A stretch of DNA of 64,000 bases from Rhizorhapis suberifaciens (lineage in GTDB: Bacteria > Pseudomonadota > Alphaproteobacteria > Sphingomonadales > Sphingomonadaceae), in contig NZ_JACHOV010000001.1 in NCBI RefSeq assembly GCF_014200045.1, positions 186,001 through 250,000 on the forward strand. Direction: 5' to 3'. Both the position numbers and the translations under genes were made by a program. Under the pieces are notes generated by a model. It was given only the letters and a program-made list of their open reading frames with translations. It was not told the DNA's origin and did not search any database. Shown here piece by piece: positions 40,376 through 50,146 of the stretch. The stretch's first letter is position 1; each line of letters begins with the position of its first letter.

Positions 40376-41129
40376 TTTCAGCCTCCTCATCGGGATAGCT
40401 GGCGCTTACGAAATAGAGCCCATCCGGCGGCGCATTGAGGCCCAGCGTCTGCCGGTCCCGCGCTTCGAGGGCCGCGCGCATATCTGTCGCTTGCCATTTT
40501 CCCATGCCTACAAGCGCCAGGCATCCGACCATAGAACGGACTTGATGATGCAGGAACGATCGTGCGGCGGCGTGGATCAGCACATGTTCGCCCTGCCGCT
40601 CCACATCCAGCCGGTCCAGCGTTTTGACCGGGCTTGCCGACTGGCACTGCACCGATCGAAAGGTCGTAAAATCATGAAGGCCGACCAGAATCTGCGCTGC
40701 CTCGTGCATCGCCGCGTGATTCAATGGCTGCACCACTCGCCAGGCAAGCCCTGCCTCAATAGTGAGCGGCGCTCGACGGTTGGCGATGCGATAGATATAA
40801 GAGCGTCCGATGCAGGAAAAGCGGGCGTGCCAATCATCCGGCACGATTTCGCAGGCAAGAACAGCCACCGGATCCGGTCGCAGCAGCGCATTCAATCCCT
40901 CCATCAGACGAAAGGGGGCAAGGGGCTTATCTATGTCGAAATGCGCGCGCATGGCTAGCCCGTGGACGCCAGCGTCGGTACGGCCCGCCGCATGAAGGAC
41001 GCACCGTTCACCTGTTATGGAAAAGGCAGCCTCCTCTATCGCCTGCTGCACGCTTGGCCCGTGGGCCTGCCGCTGCCATCCCATGAATGGCCTGCCGTCA
41101 AACTCCACGGTGAGGGCGAATCGGGTCAT
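40368..41129 (-). CDS. truA: tRNA pseudouridine(38-40) synthase TruA
   Basis: A 253-residue enzyme that isomerises uridines 38-40 in the anticodon stem. Catalytic aspartate in [12 protein letters not shown] near residue 53, with [12 protein letters not shown] at the start and [11 protein letters not shown] near 203. It follows fmt on the same strand with a 47-base gap. Confidence 0.97.
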   Translation of the reverse strand: MTRFALTVEFDGRPFMGWQRQAHGPSVQQAIEEAAFSITGERCVLHAAGRTDAGVHGLAMRAHFDIDKPLAPFRLMEGLNALLRPDPVAVLACEIVPDDWHARFSCIGRSYIYRIANRRAPLTIEAGLAWRVVQPLNHAAMHEAAQILVGLHDFTTFRSVQCQSASPVKTLDRLDVERQGEHVLIHAAARSFLHHQVRSMVGCLALVGMGKWQATDMRAALEARDRQTLGLNAPPDGLYFVSASYPDEEAENE

Positions 41130-41176
41130 GTCATACCGATGCCGCGTTCGGGTCCAAGGGCAGGCGGCAAGGAAAG

Positions 41177-42085
41177 TTATCCATCCACCGCCGTCCCTTG
41201 AGCCATTTCAAATCCGCGCAGCAATTCCCCTACGCTCATCGCCGCCTTTCCCGCCCGCTGGATTAAAGTCGGTCGAATAGCGTCCTTGCCGCAGGCGATG
41301 AGCAGGCTGTCGTCAAGCAACATGCCGGGTGACCCGCTCACATGCTCGACATGGGCGGCGTGGATGCGAAATCTTTCTCCCTTATATTCGAAAAAGGCGC
41401 CCGGTGCTGGATTGAAAGCCCTGATCTGCCTTTCGATCGAATAGGCATCGCGGGAAAAATCGATACGCGCTTCCGCCTTGTCGATCTTGGCGGCGTAGAT
41501 GACGCCTTCCTCCGGCTGGGGAATGGGAGGCTGAGCGTCCATATCCTCCAGCACCTCCACCATCAATTCGGCACCCGCGGCGGCCAGTTCGGCTGTCAAC
41601 TGCCCGGCGGTCTTGTCCTCGATCGGTGTCACATGCTTGGCGCGCATGGGGCCAGTGTCCAACCCTGCCTCCATGTCCATGATGGTGACGCCCGACACAT
41701 TATCGCCGGCAAGAATGGCCCGCTGGATCGGGGCAGCGCCGCGCCAGCGTGGAAGAAGCGACGCATGGACATTCATGCAACCATGCTTTGGCGCAGCAAG
41801 GATCGTGCCGGGCAGGATCAGGCCATAGGCCGCGACGACAGCCACATCGGCATCGAGCGCGGCAAACGCGGCCTGCACATCGGGATCCTTCAGGGAAACC
41901 GGCGTCCGCACTTCCAGTCCCATCGATTCCGCGCGCGCCTGTACTGGCGTTGGGCGCAGCGCCTTGCCGCGACCGGCGGGACGGGGTGGCTGACTGTAGA
42001 CGGCCACGACCTGATGTCCGGCCTCGACCAGCTTTTCCAGCGTAGGCACCGCAAAATCCGGTGTTCCCATGTAGATTATACGCAT
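41177..42085 (-). CDS. fmt: Methionyl-tRNA formyltransferase
   Basis: A 302-residue enzyme that formylates initiator Met-t[22 protein letters not shown] start; the catalytic region [20 protein letters not shown] and the DTGPM loop are present, with the C-terminal OB domain from about residue 205. In many bacteria fmt adjoins def; here def lies about 5 kb away on the same strand. It is divergent from recR. Confidence 0.97.
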   Translation of the reverse strand: MRIIYMGTPDFAVPTLEKLVEAGHQVVAVYSQPPRPAGRGKALRPTPVQARAESMGLEVRTPVSLKDPDVQAAFAALDADVAVVAAYGLILPGTILAAPKHGCMNVHASLLPRWRGAAPIQRAILAGDNVSGVTIMDMEAGLDTGPMRAKHVTPIEDKTAGQLTAELAAAGAELMVEVLEDMDAQPPIPQPEEGVIYAAKIDKAEARIDFSRDAYSIERQIRAFNPAPGAFFEYKGERFRIHAAHVEHVSGSPGMLLDDSLLIACGKDAIRPTLIQRAGKAAMSVGELLRGFEMAQGTAVDG

Positions 42086-42138
42086 AGGTCCTCTGAAACG
42101 CTTGGCAGTAGAGAGCGCAACCCCTTATCTGCTTTGCC

Positions 42139-42735
42139 ATGGCATCACCAGAGATTGAGTCCCTCACGCAAGCGCTTTCGAAGCTTCCCGGTCTTGGCCC
42201 CCGCTCGGCCAGGCGCGCAGTGCTGTATCTGCTCAAGAAGCGGGAGGCAGCCATGGGGCCTCTCCTTCGCGCGCTTGAGGCAGTGAATGAGGCGCTCGAA
42301 ACCTGCTCGGTGTGTGGCAATGTCGACACCGTCAATCCCTGCTCCATCTGTTCCGATCCGCGCCGGGACGAACGCGCGCTCTGCGTCGTGGAGGACGTGG
42401 CCGACCTTTGGGCACTCGACCGCTCGCGCCTGTTCCCCGGCAAGTTCCATGTGCTGGGCGGGCGCTTATCGGCGCTGGAGGGGATTCGGCCGGAGGATCT
42501 CAGCATCGAAGCGCTGATTACGCGCATTGCGGCGGGCGGCGTTGACGAGGTGGTGCTCGCGATGAACGCCACGCTGGAGGGGCAAACGACCGCCCATTAT
42601 ATCGCCGAGCGCATCGAGCAATTTCCAGTGCGCCTCACGCAGCTCGCCCATGGTTTGCCCGTCGGCGGAGAACTTGATTATCTGGATGAGGGCACCCTGG
42701 CCCAGGCGCTGCGGGCGCGGAGGCCTGTGGGGTAG
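42139..42735 (+). CDS. recR: Recombination protein RecR
   Basis: A 198-residue RecFOR-pathway protein that loads RecA at gaps. Helix-hairpin-helix [20 protein letters not shown], zinc finger with cysteines in [16 protein letters not shown], and a Toprim domain ([12 protein letters not shown]) are all visible. dnaX and the YbaB gene, frequent neighbours, are not adjacent. Confidence 0.97.
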   Translation: MASPEIESLTQALSKLPGLGPRSARRAVLYLLKKREAAMGPLLRALEAVNEALETCSVCGNVDTVNPCSICSDPRRDERALCVVEDVADLWALDRSRLFPGKFHVLGGRLSALEGIRPEDLSIEALITRIAAGGVDEVVLAMNATLEGQTTAHYIAERIEQFPVRLTQLAHGLPVGGELDYLDEGTLAQALRARRPVG

Positions 42736-42881
42736 ATGTTTTCAGGCTGTTTCTAAAGGTCATTGACGGAACGTAACCCAAGCAAGATCGCTGTAGCTGT
42801 CACCGAAGACCTGTGCTTTCTGTGTAGGCTCTTGCGTCGGGTAGTTGCGAATGCAACAAAATCGGTATTGAAATTTTCGAG

Positions 42882-44546
42882 ATGCGACACATGCAGCATA
42901 TTAGCAGACTTCTCGCTTTAGCGCTGGCTCTCTCGCTCGCCACCCCAGCGATCGCAGCGGAAAAGATTCCCCAGATCCGCCTCGACACGATGAAACGCGT
43001 CACCCAAACCCTCTCCTCCGACGCGTTCGAGGGCCGCGCGCCCGGCACTGCGGGCGAGGAAAAGACGCTGACATACCTCGTGGAGCAGTTCGGCAAGGCA
43101 GGGCTGAAGCCCGGTAACAAGGGCAGTTGGTTCCAGAATGTGCCGCTGGCGGAAATCACCGCGAAGAACATATCTCCGCTGACTTTTTCAGGCGGAAAGC
43201 AGCCGCTCTCTTTCGCTTATGGTTCCGATTTCGTGGCGGGCACTTACCGGATCGCACCGCGCATCGACATCAAGGACAGCCCGGTCGTCTTCGTCGGCTA
43301 TGGCATCAACGCCCCGGAAAAAAACTGGAATGATTATGCGGGCGTCGATGTGAAGGGCAAAACCGTCATCATCCTCGTCAACGATCCCGACTATCAGACG
43401 AATGGCCTGGATGGACCGTTTAACGGCCGCGCCATGACCTATTATGGGCGCTGGACCTACAAGTTCGAGGAAGCTGCGCGTCAGGGCGCGGCCGCCGCGA
43501 TCATCGTCCATGACACCGGACCTGCGGCTTATGGCTGGAACGTGGTCGAATCAAGCTGGACAGGCGCGCAGCAGGTGGCCGACGCAGCCAATGGCCATAT
43601 GGATCAGACCAAGGCCAATGGCTGGATGCAGTTCGATGCCGCCCGCAAGCTGATGGCGAGCGGCGGGCAGGATCTGGAGGTCCTGATGGCTGCGGCCAAG
43701 CGGCCGGGCTTCAAGCCGGTCAATCTCAACGGCGTCATGGCGTCGCTGTCTTTCGACAACAGCATCCACAGGCACCAATCCAAGAATGTTGTCGGCCTAT
43801 TGGCGGGCAAGTCGCGGCCCGATGAATATGTGCTCTACACCGCGCATTGGGACCATCTGGGCCGCTGCACGGCTGACGCGACGGGCGATGATATTTGCAA
43901 CGGAGCCATCGACAACGCCACTGGTATTGCTGCGCTGGTCGCGCTGGCGCAGGCGCATGTGAAGGCGGGCGCACCCGATCGCAGCCTTGTTTTCCTGGCA
44001 GTGACGGCCGAAGAATCCGGGCTGCTTGGATCTGAATATTATGCGGATAATCCCGTGTTTCCGTTGGCAGAGACCGTTGGCGGGGTCAACATGGACGCGC
44101 TCAGCATGGCCGGCGCAGCTCGTAACCTCACAGTGATCGGCAAAGGCAAGTCCGAACTGGACGCCTATCTTGATAAGGCGCTGGCGGTGGAAGGCCGGGT
44201 TGCTGAAAATGAGCCGACACCGGAAAAGGGATATTATTATCGGTCCGATCACTTCAGCCTGGCCAAGAAGGGCGTGCCGATGCTTTATTTCGAGGGCGGC
44301 GAAGACCTTGTTCAAGGCGGGCGAACGGCGGGGGCTGCTGCCGTCGCTGATTATACCAAGAACCGCTATCATGGGCCGCAGGATGAATATGACCCCAATT
44401 GGAATTGGGACGGCGCATTGAGCGACGTTCGGCTCTATTATCTCGTCGGGCGGGCGCTGGCGATGACCAGCGACTGGCCAAATTGGAAGGAAGGCGACGA
44501 GTTCCGCGCCATTCGCGATAAAAGCCGGGCAGGGCAAGCGCAATGA
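42882..44546 (+). CDS. Exported M28 family zinc aminopeptidase
   Basis: A 554-residue secreted or periplasmic M28 peptidase. Signal peptide about 1-27 (LALALALSLATPAIAAE); an inserted PA domain spans about 130-260; zinc ligands are in TAHWDHLG, the DNATGIAA region, EESGLLGSEYY and the late RSDHFSLAKKGVP. A second in-frame ATG is at 42891. The ribosome site is weak. It stands between recR and the muramidase gene with gaps on both sides. Confidence 0.93.
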   Translation: MRHMQHISRLLALALALSLATPAIAAEKIPQIRLDTMKRVTQTLSSDAFEGRAPGTAGEEKTLTYLVEQFGKAGLKPGNKGSWFQNVPLAEITAKNISPLTFSGGKQPLSFAYGSDFVAGTYRIAPRIDIKDSPVVFVGYGINAPEKNWNDYAGVDVKGKTVIILVNDPDYQTNGLDGPFNGRAMTYYGRWTYKFEEAARQGAAAAIIVHDTGPAAYGWNVVESSWTGAQQVADAANGHMDQTKANGWMQFDAARKLMASGGQDLEVLMAAAKRPGFKPVNLNGVMASLSFDNSIHRHQSKNVVGLLAGKSRPDEYVLYTAHWDHLGRCTADATGDDICNGAIDNATGIAALVALAQAHVKAGAPDRSLVFLAVTAEESGLLGSEYYADNPVFPLAETVGGVNMDALSMAGAARNLTVIGKGKSELDAYLDKALAVEGRVAENEPTPEKGYYYRSDHFSLAKKGVPMLYFEGGEDLVQGGRTAGAAAVADYTKNRYHGPQDEYDPNWNWDGALSDVRLYYLVGRALAMTSDWPNWKEGDEFRAIRDKSRAGQAQ

Positions 44547-44631
44547 AAGGACGGAACCTTCCCAAGGCTCTGTCCTACATATAACCATATAGGATAAATG
44601 ATCGGCCCCAAAATGAAATGGAGGCTGAATC

Positions 44632-45171
44632 ATGGACATCGAAAGACTTATCGACGCAGTGATCGCGCGGGAGGGCGGCTATTGCGACCATCCGGCGGAC
44701 AAGGGCGGGCCGACGCGCTGGGGCATTACGCAGGCCGTTGCCCAAGCGCGTGGTTTTGAAGGGGACATGCGGGTCCTGCCGCGGGCGGACGCTGTCAGGA
44801 TCTACCGGCAAATCTATTGGGACGAGCCCGGCTTTGCCGCTGTTGGCGGTCACTCCCCAAAGCTCGCGACCGAACTTTTCGACACCGGCGTCAACATGGG
44901 ACCAGCCATCGCCATTGGCTTTTTGCAGCGGGCTTTGAACGCCCTTAATCGGCAGCAGCGCGACTATCCCGATTTGACAGTAGACCGGAAGATCGGTCCT
45001 GCCACCCTGAAGGCGCTCCGCGCTTTCCTCGCCGGGAGGGGAGACAAGGGTGAAATCATACTCCTGAAAGCCATGGAGGCACTGCAGGGGGAGCGATATC
45101 TGACCCTCGCCGAACAGCGGCCCGCCAATGAGGCTTTCCTATATGGCTGGATGGCCAACCGAATTGGCTGA
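44632..45171 (+). CDS. Phage-like muramidase (glycoside hydrolase family 108)
   Basis: A 179-residue GH108 protein. The catalytic glutamate is Glu14 in the EGGY motif (IAREGGYCDHPADKGGPTRWG), and the C-terminal part (about 95-175) matches the associated peptidoglycan-binding domain. No signal peptide is present, as in holin-dependent endolysins. GGAGG lies seven bases before the ATG. Together with the next gene it forms a lysis pair of the phage or gene-transfer-agent type, although no other phage genes are near. Confidence 0.92.
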   Translation: MDIERLIDAVIAREGGYCDHPADKGGPTRWGITQAVAQARGFEGDMRVLPRADAVRIYRQIYWDEPGFAAVGGHSPKLATELFDTGVNMGPAIAIGFLQRALNALNRQQRDYPDLTVDRKIGPATLKALRAFLAGRGDKGEIILLKAMEALQGERYLTLAEQRPANEAFLYGWMANRIG

Positions 45172-45218
45172 ATTCCGCCTCTTGGAACAGTGTGAACTTC
45201 GACATTGGAGAGACATAA

Positions 45219-45632
45219 ATGTCCTTTCTTGAAGGCCTGATTGGCCCCCTCGCCAAGATCATCGACAAAATCATTCCCGATCCTGATGCCCGCGACAAGG
45301 CGAAGCTGGAACTGCTGAAACTCGAAGGCAGCCAGGAAATGGAGGCAATGAAGACACAGCTTTCGGCCATTGTCGCCGAAGCGCAATCCGCTGATCCCTG
45401 GACTAGCCGCGCCCGGCCGAGCTTTCTCTATGTGATGTACGCGCTTCTGCTCTGGTCCATTCCCATGGGCCTGATCGCGGCGTCCCGTCCGGAAATGGCT
45501 GAGGCTATAGCCAAAGGAATGACCGCCTATCTGTCGGGCATCCCGGAACCGCTCTACGCGCTCTTCGGCACGGGCTATCTCGGCTATACCGCTGCTCGAA
45601 CCTGGGGAAAGATGAAGGGAGCGGAGAGGTAG
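45219..45632 (+). CDS. Holin family protein (GTA three-helix type)
   Basis: A 137-residue protein like the 3-TM holins found with gene transfer agents. Hydrophobic segments are at about 68-86 (SFLYVMYALLLWSIPMGLI) and 108-128 (YALFGTGYLGYTAA); the N-terminal FLEGLIGPLAKIIDKIIPD is amphipathic. GGAGAG precedes the start. It lies 47 bases after the muramidase and is followed by a large inverted repeat. Confidence 0.85.
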   Translation: MSFLEGLIGPLAKIIDKIIPDPDARDKAKLELLKLEGSQEMEAMKTQLSAIVAEAQSADPWTSRARPSFLYVMYALLLWSIPMGLIAASRPEMAEAIAKGMTAYLSGIPEPLYALFGTGYLGYTAARTWGKMKGAER

Positions 45633-45666
45633 GACCTGGAATGCGATGATTTTAGGTTAACCCATT

Positions 45667-45740
45667 CCCGTTCGTGTCGAGCAAAGTCGAAACAGGCTTG
45701 CGCAAGCCACCATTCCTCGACTTTGCTAGGGACGAACGGG
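45667..45740. repeat. Nested inverted repeat between the holin gene and rmuC
   Basis: Arms at 45667-45690 and 45717-45740 match at 20 of 24 positions when one is reversed (CCCGTTCGT...AGCAAAGTCGA). Between them lies the perfect palindrome GGCTTGCGCAAGCC (45695-45708). It separates convergent genes, so it probably acts as a bidirectional terminator. The right arm resembles 57877-57897. Confidence 0.7.
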
Positions 45741-45762
45741 TTTATCCAAGCAAAGCCCGCTC

Positions 45763-47154
45763 CTATTCTGCCGGACTTGGCAATGCCTCCACCTGCGGTT
45801 CCTTTGCCAGCGCGTCGACACCTTCCACCAACTCAATGTCACGCGATCCCGCTTCTATGTTCATGTCGCGGAACTTGCGCCCGGTAACCAGCACGCGCCC
45901 CTCGAAACTGGAAACGAAGCTGTTATAATGATTGACCGCATTGTTGAGCCCGCTGCCGACCTTTTTCAAATGGCCCGCCGCGACTGCCAGGCGCTCGTAA
46001 AGCTCCTTGCCCAGCATGCCGATTGCCTGTGCTTCATCCGCCAGCTTTTCCTGGCGCCAGACGCTCGCGACTGTTCGGCAGATCGCAACCAGATTCGTGG
46101 GTGTCGCCAACAGGACACGGCGCTCAAACGCCCATTCCCACAATGCCTCATCCTGTTCCAGCGCCGCAGACAGGAAATGCTCGCCCGGAATATACATCAC
46201 GACATAATCCGCGGCTTTGCCAAAACGCGCCCAATAATCCTTTGCGCCAAGTTGCTGCGCATGGGTGCGGATCGAGGCGGCGTGGGTTTTGAGATGGGCG
46301 ATGCGAAGCGCATCATCCACTTCCTGCGACGCGTCCAGATAAGCGTTCAACGAACATTTTGCGTCGATCACCAACTCGCGACCGCCCGGCAGGCTCACGA
46401 TGACGTCGGGCCGAAGCCTTCCATCGTCGGTATCAACCGATACTTCCGACCGGAAGTCGGCATGGGGGCTAAGTCCCGCCTGCTCCAGCACGTTGCGCAG
46501 CGACTGTTCGCCCCATCGTCCGCGTGCCTTGGGACTGGACCGCAGGGCATTGACGAGTCGTGCGGCTTCGTCTTTCACTTGGGATTGGCCAACGCGCACC
46601 TGGTCCACGGCTTCGCGAAGCCCGGCATAGCTGTCCACTCGATCCTTTTCTACTCGCTGCAAACCCTCCTGATATTGTTTCAGGGTGGTTTCCACCGGTT
46701 GAAGCAGGGCTTTCAGTTGAGCCTCATTCTTCTCGCCGGCCTGATTGAAACGCTCATCCGCACGTTTCAAAAACTGGCCCTGCGCCTCAATCATCACCTT
46801 CTGCGCCAAGTCGCTGAATTCGACGGAAAGCTGTTCCTTCATGCGTTGCAATTGGGCGAATTGTTCGCCAAGCGCCCGTTCTCGCTCCTGGCTTTGCGAC
46901 CGAAGCGCAGCCAGTTCCCGGCCTGCTTCGTCCCGTTCGGTAATCGCAGCGTCCAGGCGAAATTGGGTTTCCCCAGCCAGCTTGACCCGTTCCGAAGCGC
47001 TTGCAAGGTCCCGGATGGCGGCATTGAACCGCTCGGCCAGCGCGTCGCGCTCCCTGCGCGCGTCAGCGACTCCTCGGTTCCCAAGCATCCAGCCCGCAGC
47101 GAGCCCAGCAAAGGCCGCCAGAAGGGCAAAAATCCAGGGGAGAGCGTCTGTCAT
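45763..47154 (-). CDS. rmuC: DNA recombination protein RmuC
   Basis: A 463-residue RmuC family protein that limits recombination at inverted repeats. One N-terminal membrane helix (about 5-22), a long coiled coil (about 30-190) and the RmuC nuclease-like domain (WGEQSLRNVLEQAGL, RPDVIVSLPGGRELVIDAKCSLNAY) are present. Its ribosome site AAAAGG lies within the hairpin described next. Confidence 0.95.
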   Translation of the reverse strand: MTDALPWIFALLAAFAGLAAGWMLGNRGVADARRERDALAERFNAAIRDLASASERVKLAGETQFRLDAAITERDEAGRELAALRSQSQERERALGEQFAQLQRMKEQLSVEFSDLAQKVMIEAQGQFLKRADERFNQAGEKNEAQLKALLQPVETTLKQYQEGLQRVEKDRVDSYAGLREAVDQVRVGQSQVKDEAARLVNALRSSPKARGRWGEQSLRNVLEQAGLSPHADFRSEVSVDTDDGRLRPDVIVSLPGGRELVIDAKCSLNAYLDASQEVDDALRIAHLKTHAASIRTHAQQLGAKDYWARFGKAADYVVMYIPGEHFLSAALEQDEALWEWAFERRVLLATPTNLVAICRTVASVWRQEKLADEAQAIGMLGKELYERLAVAAGHLKKVGSGLNNAVNHYNSFVSSFEGRVLVTGRKFRDMNIEAGSRDIELVEGVDALAKEPQVEALPSPAE

Positions 47155-47160
47155 GAGCAG

Positions 47161-47183
47161 CCTTTTCGTGAGGAACGAAAAGG
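47161..47183 (-). promoter_or_regulatory. Hairpin covering the rmuC ribosome-binding site
   Basis: Perfect 9-base arms CCTTTTCGT and ACGAAAAGG with a 5-base loop. On the minus strand the second arm ends in AAAAGG, the only Shine-Dalgarno candidate, six bases before the rmuC ATG. Folding would hide the site. Confidence 0.5.
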
Positions 47184-47276
47184 GAACCTAGCGGCTTGTC
47201 CTGAACATCTCAAGCCAGGCCAGCGAGATACGCGCCGAAGAACGGAAGAAGTAACGGAATATATGCCCTCCTCCGG

Positions 47277-47813
47277 TCAGGCAGCCTGGGCGTTGTCCTT
47301 GCGCGCCTTGGCAAGTTTCTTCAGCAGCATCTCGCGCTTCAACCGCGACAGATGGTCGATGAAGAGCACACCTTCCAAATGATCCATCTCATGCTGAAGG
47401 CAGGTGGCGAGCAAGCCGTTCAACTCTTCCTCATGGATCACCCCTTTGCGGTCCAACCAACTGGCGCGGATCGTCGCGGGACGTTCCACCTCGGCATATT
47501 GGTCGGGAACGGACAGGCAGCCTTCCTGATAGACGCTATGTTCCTCCGACCCCTCCATGATCTGGGGGTTGATGAAGACCATCGGGTTGCGCACGGCTTC
47601 CCCCGTTTCGGAATTCGGTTCCTGCAGGTCGATTACCAGGACGCGCTTGGGAACGCCGACCTGAATGGCGGCCAGTCCAATGCCTGGGGCGTCGTACATG
47701 GTTTCGAACATATCGTCGATCAGCCGCTGAAGATCGTCGTCGATTGCGTCCACAGGCGTGGAGATAGTGCGAAGCCGCGGGTCAGGGGTCTCTATGATCG
47801 GAAGAATGGCCAT
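47277..47813 (-). CDS. def: Peptide deformylase
   Basis: A 178-residue metalloenzyme that removes the formyl group from nascent proteins. ATG 47813 ([15 protein letters not shown]) is the family start; the frame extends 16 codons upstream. The three motifs [17 protein letters not shown] and QHEMDHLEG carry the metal ligands. It is divergent from nfeD, with a small tandem repeat in between. Confidence 0.97.
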   Translation of the reverse strand: MAILPIIETPDPRLRTISTPVDAIDDDLQRLIDDMFETMYDAPGIGLAAIQVGVPKRVLVIDLQEPNSETGEAVRNPMVFINPQIMEGSEEHSVYQEGCLSVPDQYAEVERPATIRASWLDRKGVIHEEELNGLLATCLQHEMDHLEGVLFIDHLSRLKREMLLKKLAKARKDNAQAA

Positions 47814-47908
47814 GCCCTGAAAATATGAGATCAGCGCGCGAATATCAAGCGCGGGAAACACGGGCGCTCCGGCAGGACAGGGTGAGTGGGCTCAAGCAAC
47901 TGCCGCGT

Positions 47909-47940
47909 CCCGATCTTCGCAGGACCCGATCTTCGCAGGA
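47909..47940. repeat. Tandem duplication of 16 bases
   Basis: Two perfect head-to-tail copies of CCCGATCTTCGCAGGA in the def/nfeD divergent spacer, about 40 bases before the nfeD start. A variable-number repeat or a doubled regulator site are both possible. Confidence 0.75.
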
Positions 47941-47982
47941 CAGGGAAGTTTGTGCTATGCTGTCAGCATCAAAGGAAAGGCC

Positions 47983-49359
47983 ATGGCGGTAGATCGACGA
48001 CTTGGGTCGGCATGGCGCGCGCTTCATTCCGTGCGCGTCCTCTTTCTGATGCTCCTGGGCCTGATGTTGTCGGCGGCGCAACCGCGATCGCCGGCCATCG
48101 TTCTCAACCTGGACGGAGCTATCGGCCCCGCCAGCGCCAGCTATTTTTCCCGAACGTTGAAGCGGGCTGCGGAGGATGGATCGCCGCTGGTGATCCTGCG
48201 GCTCGACACGCCGGGTGGGCTGGACACATCGATGCGTGCGATGATCCGGGACATTTTGGCGTCGCCCGTACCTGTAGCTACCTTCGTCAGCCCCAGCGGG
48301 GCGCGGGCGGCAAGTGCCGGAACCTTCCTGCTCTACGCCAGCCATATCGCGGCCATGGCGCCTGGCACCAATGTTGGCGCGGCAACCCCGGTTCAGATCG
48401 GGGGCATGCCCTTTGGCGGTGACGAAGAAGACAAGAAGAAGCAGGAAGGCGCCAAGTCCAACGATGCGATGACCGCCAAGGCGGTGAACGATGCCGTCGC
48501 TTATATTCGATCCCTAGCCGAAATGCGTGGGCGCAACGCCGATTGGGCGGAAAAGGCGGTGAGAGAAGCGGCAAGCCTTTCGGCCAGCGCCGCGCTGAAA
48601 GGTGGTGTTATCGACATGGAAGCCCGTTCCATCCCCGACCTGCTGAACAAGGCGCATGGGCGGCAAGTCAATGTTGCTGGCAACAGGGTCACATTGGCGA
48701 CGCGCGGGGTGGCCGTCATTCAGGTTCAGCCCGATTGGCGGACGACATTATTGAACGCCATCACCAATCCCAATGTGGCGGTTATCCTTATGATGGTAGG
48801 GATTTATGGCCTCATCTTCGAATTCATCAATCCCGGCTCGATTTATCCAGGGACGATCGGCGCGATCTGCTTGCTCACCGGCCTATATGCCTTTGCGGCG
48901 TTGCCGGTGAATTATGCGGGACTGGGGCTGATGGCGCTTGGGATAGGCCTCATGGTGGCGGAGCATTTCACGCCGTCGCTCGGCATATTGGGAATTGGGG
49001 GCGTAGTTGCGTTCATTTTGGGCGCGACCATCCTGATTGACACCGACGTGCCTGAATTCCGCATTGCCTGGCCGCTCATAGCGGGACTGGCGGGGCTAAG
49101 CCTTGCCGTCATCCTTTTCATTGGTCGTCTTGCTTTTACCGCCCGGCACAGCCGAATTGTCAGCGGGCGGGAAGAAATGATCGGCGCCTGCGCTGTGGTG
49201 CAGGACTGGCGGGGCGGCCGGGGGCACGTCTTTGCGCATGGCGAACGGTGGAATGCGTCAGGCACAGGACCGCTGAAGCCAGGCTCACGGGTCCGCGTAC
49301 GGGGATTTGATGGCCTTACATTGCATGTCGACCGGGACGAACCGGCCCAAGGAGAATGA
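47983..49359 (+). CDS. NfeD family membrane serine protease (full-length, ClpP-like)
   Basis: A 458-residue NfeD1b-type protein. ATG 47983 has AGGAAAGG upstream. N-terminal signal/anchor (about 17-33), then a ClpP-like protease domain with the nucleophile Ser111 in ARAASAGTF and the LRLDTPGGL loop. Four to five membrane helices follow (about 255-390) and a C-terminal OB-fold NfeD domain. Its archaeal homologue cleaves the stomatin-like partner, and such a partner is encoded by the next gene. Confidence 0.93.
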   Translation: MAVDRRLGSAWRALHSVRVLFLMLLGLMLSAAQPRSPAIVLNLDGAIGPASASYFSRTLKRAAEDGSPLVILRLDTPGGLDTSMRAMIRDILASPVPVATFVSPSGARAASAGTFLLYASHIAAMAPGTNVGAATPVQIGGMPFGGDEEDKKKQEGAKSNDAMTAKAVNDAVAYIRSLAEMRGRNADWAEKAVREAASLSASAALKGGVIDMEARSIPDLLNKAHGRQVNVAGNRVTLATRGVAVIQVQPDWRTTLLNAITNPNVAVILMMVGIYGLIFEFINPGSIYPGTIGAICLLTGLYAFAALPVNYAGLGLMALGIGLMVAEHFTPSLGILGIGGVVAFILGATILIDTDVPEFRIAWPLIAGLAGLSLAVILFIGRLAFTARHSRIVSGREEMIGACAVVQDWRGGRGHVFAHGERWNASGTGPLKPGSRVRVRGFDGLTLHVDRDEPAQGE

Positions 49360-49363
49360 AGCG

Positions 49364-50131
49364 ATGTTGACCGGCCTTGTCTATTACATCCCCGCCCTCG
49401 TCTTGCTGCTGCTGTTCCTGTCGGCGGCGATCAAGGTCCTTCGGGAATATGAGCGGGGCGTGATTTTCACGCTGGGGCGTTTTACGGGCGTCAAGGGTCC
49501 CGGCCTCATCATCCTCATTCCATTCGTGCAGCAAATGGTCCGGACGGACCTGCGCACCGTGGTGCTGGACGTACCGACTCAGGATGTGATCAGCCATGAC
49601 AATGTCTCGGTTCAGGTGAACGCCGTCATCTATTTCCGGATAATTGATTCGGAAAAAGCCATCATTCAGGTCGAAGATTATATGCAGGCGACCAGCCAGC
49701 TGGCGCAGACCACTTTGCGATCTGTTCTTGGCAAGCATGAATTGGACGAGATGCTGGCGGAACGCGACAAGCTCAACAACGACATCCAGGAAATTCTTGA
49801 TCTTCAAACGGATAACTGGGGGATCAAGGTCGCTAATGTCGAAATCAAGCATGTAGACCTCAACGAGACCATGATCCGCGCCATTGCCCGCCAGGCGGAG
49901 GCGGAACGCGAGCGCCGGGCCAAGATTATCATTGCCGAGGGCGAGCAGCAGGCGGCGCAAAAATTGCTGGAGGCCGCCCAGACTTTGAGCCAGCAGCCCG
50001 AAGCGATGCAGCTTCGCTACCTGGGTTCCTTGAACGTGATAGCGGCAGAGAAGAGTTCGACCATTGTCTTTCCCTTCCCATTGGAATTAGGCAAGCTGTT
50101 CAAATTAGGCGGGCAGAGGGAGGGTAAATAG
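49364..50131 (+). CDS. Slipin / stomatin-like SPFH protein
   Basis: A 255-residue SPFH-domain membrane protein. ATG 49364, four bases after the nfeD stop, has AGGAGA upstream. One membrane helix (about 4-26), then the SPFH domain ([20 protein letters not shown] to about 200) and a C-terminal helical tail with [21 protein letters not shown]. Slipins form membrane microdomains and are widely encoded next to nfeD. Confidence 0.95.
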   Translation: MLTGLVYYIPALVLLLLFLSAAIKVLREYERGVIFTLGRFTGVKGPGLIILIPFVQQMVRTDLRTVVLDVPTQDVISHDNVSVQVNAVIYFRIIDSEKAIIQVEDYMQATSQLAQTTLRSVLGKHELDEMLAERDKLNNDIQEILDLQTDNWGIKVANVEIKHVDLNETMIRAIARQAEAERERRAKIIIAEGEQQAAQKLLEAAQTLSQQPEAMQLRYLGSLNVIAAEKSSTIVFPFPLELGKLFKLGGQREGK

Positions 50132-50146
50132 ACGAAAGGCCAGCGA

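Noticed and set aside
44632-45632. Remnant prophage
   Set aside because: No integrase, capsid, tail or attachment-site repeats flank the muramidase-holin pair; recorded as a lysis pair instead.
45928-47382. 484-residue plus-strand frame across rmuC and def
   Set aside because: Opposite strand carries two well-supported genes; composition is that of an antisense shadow.
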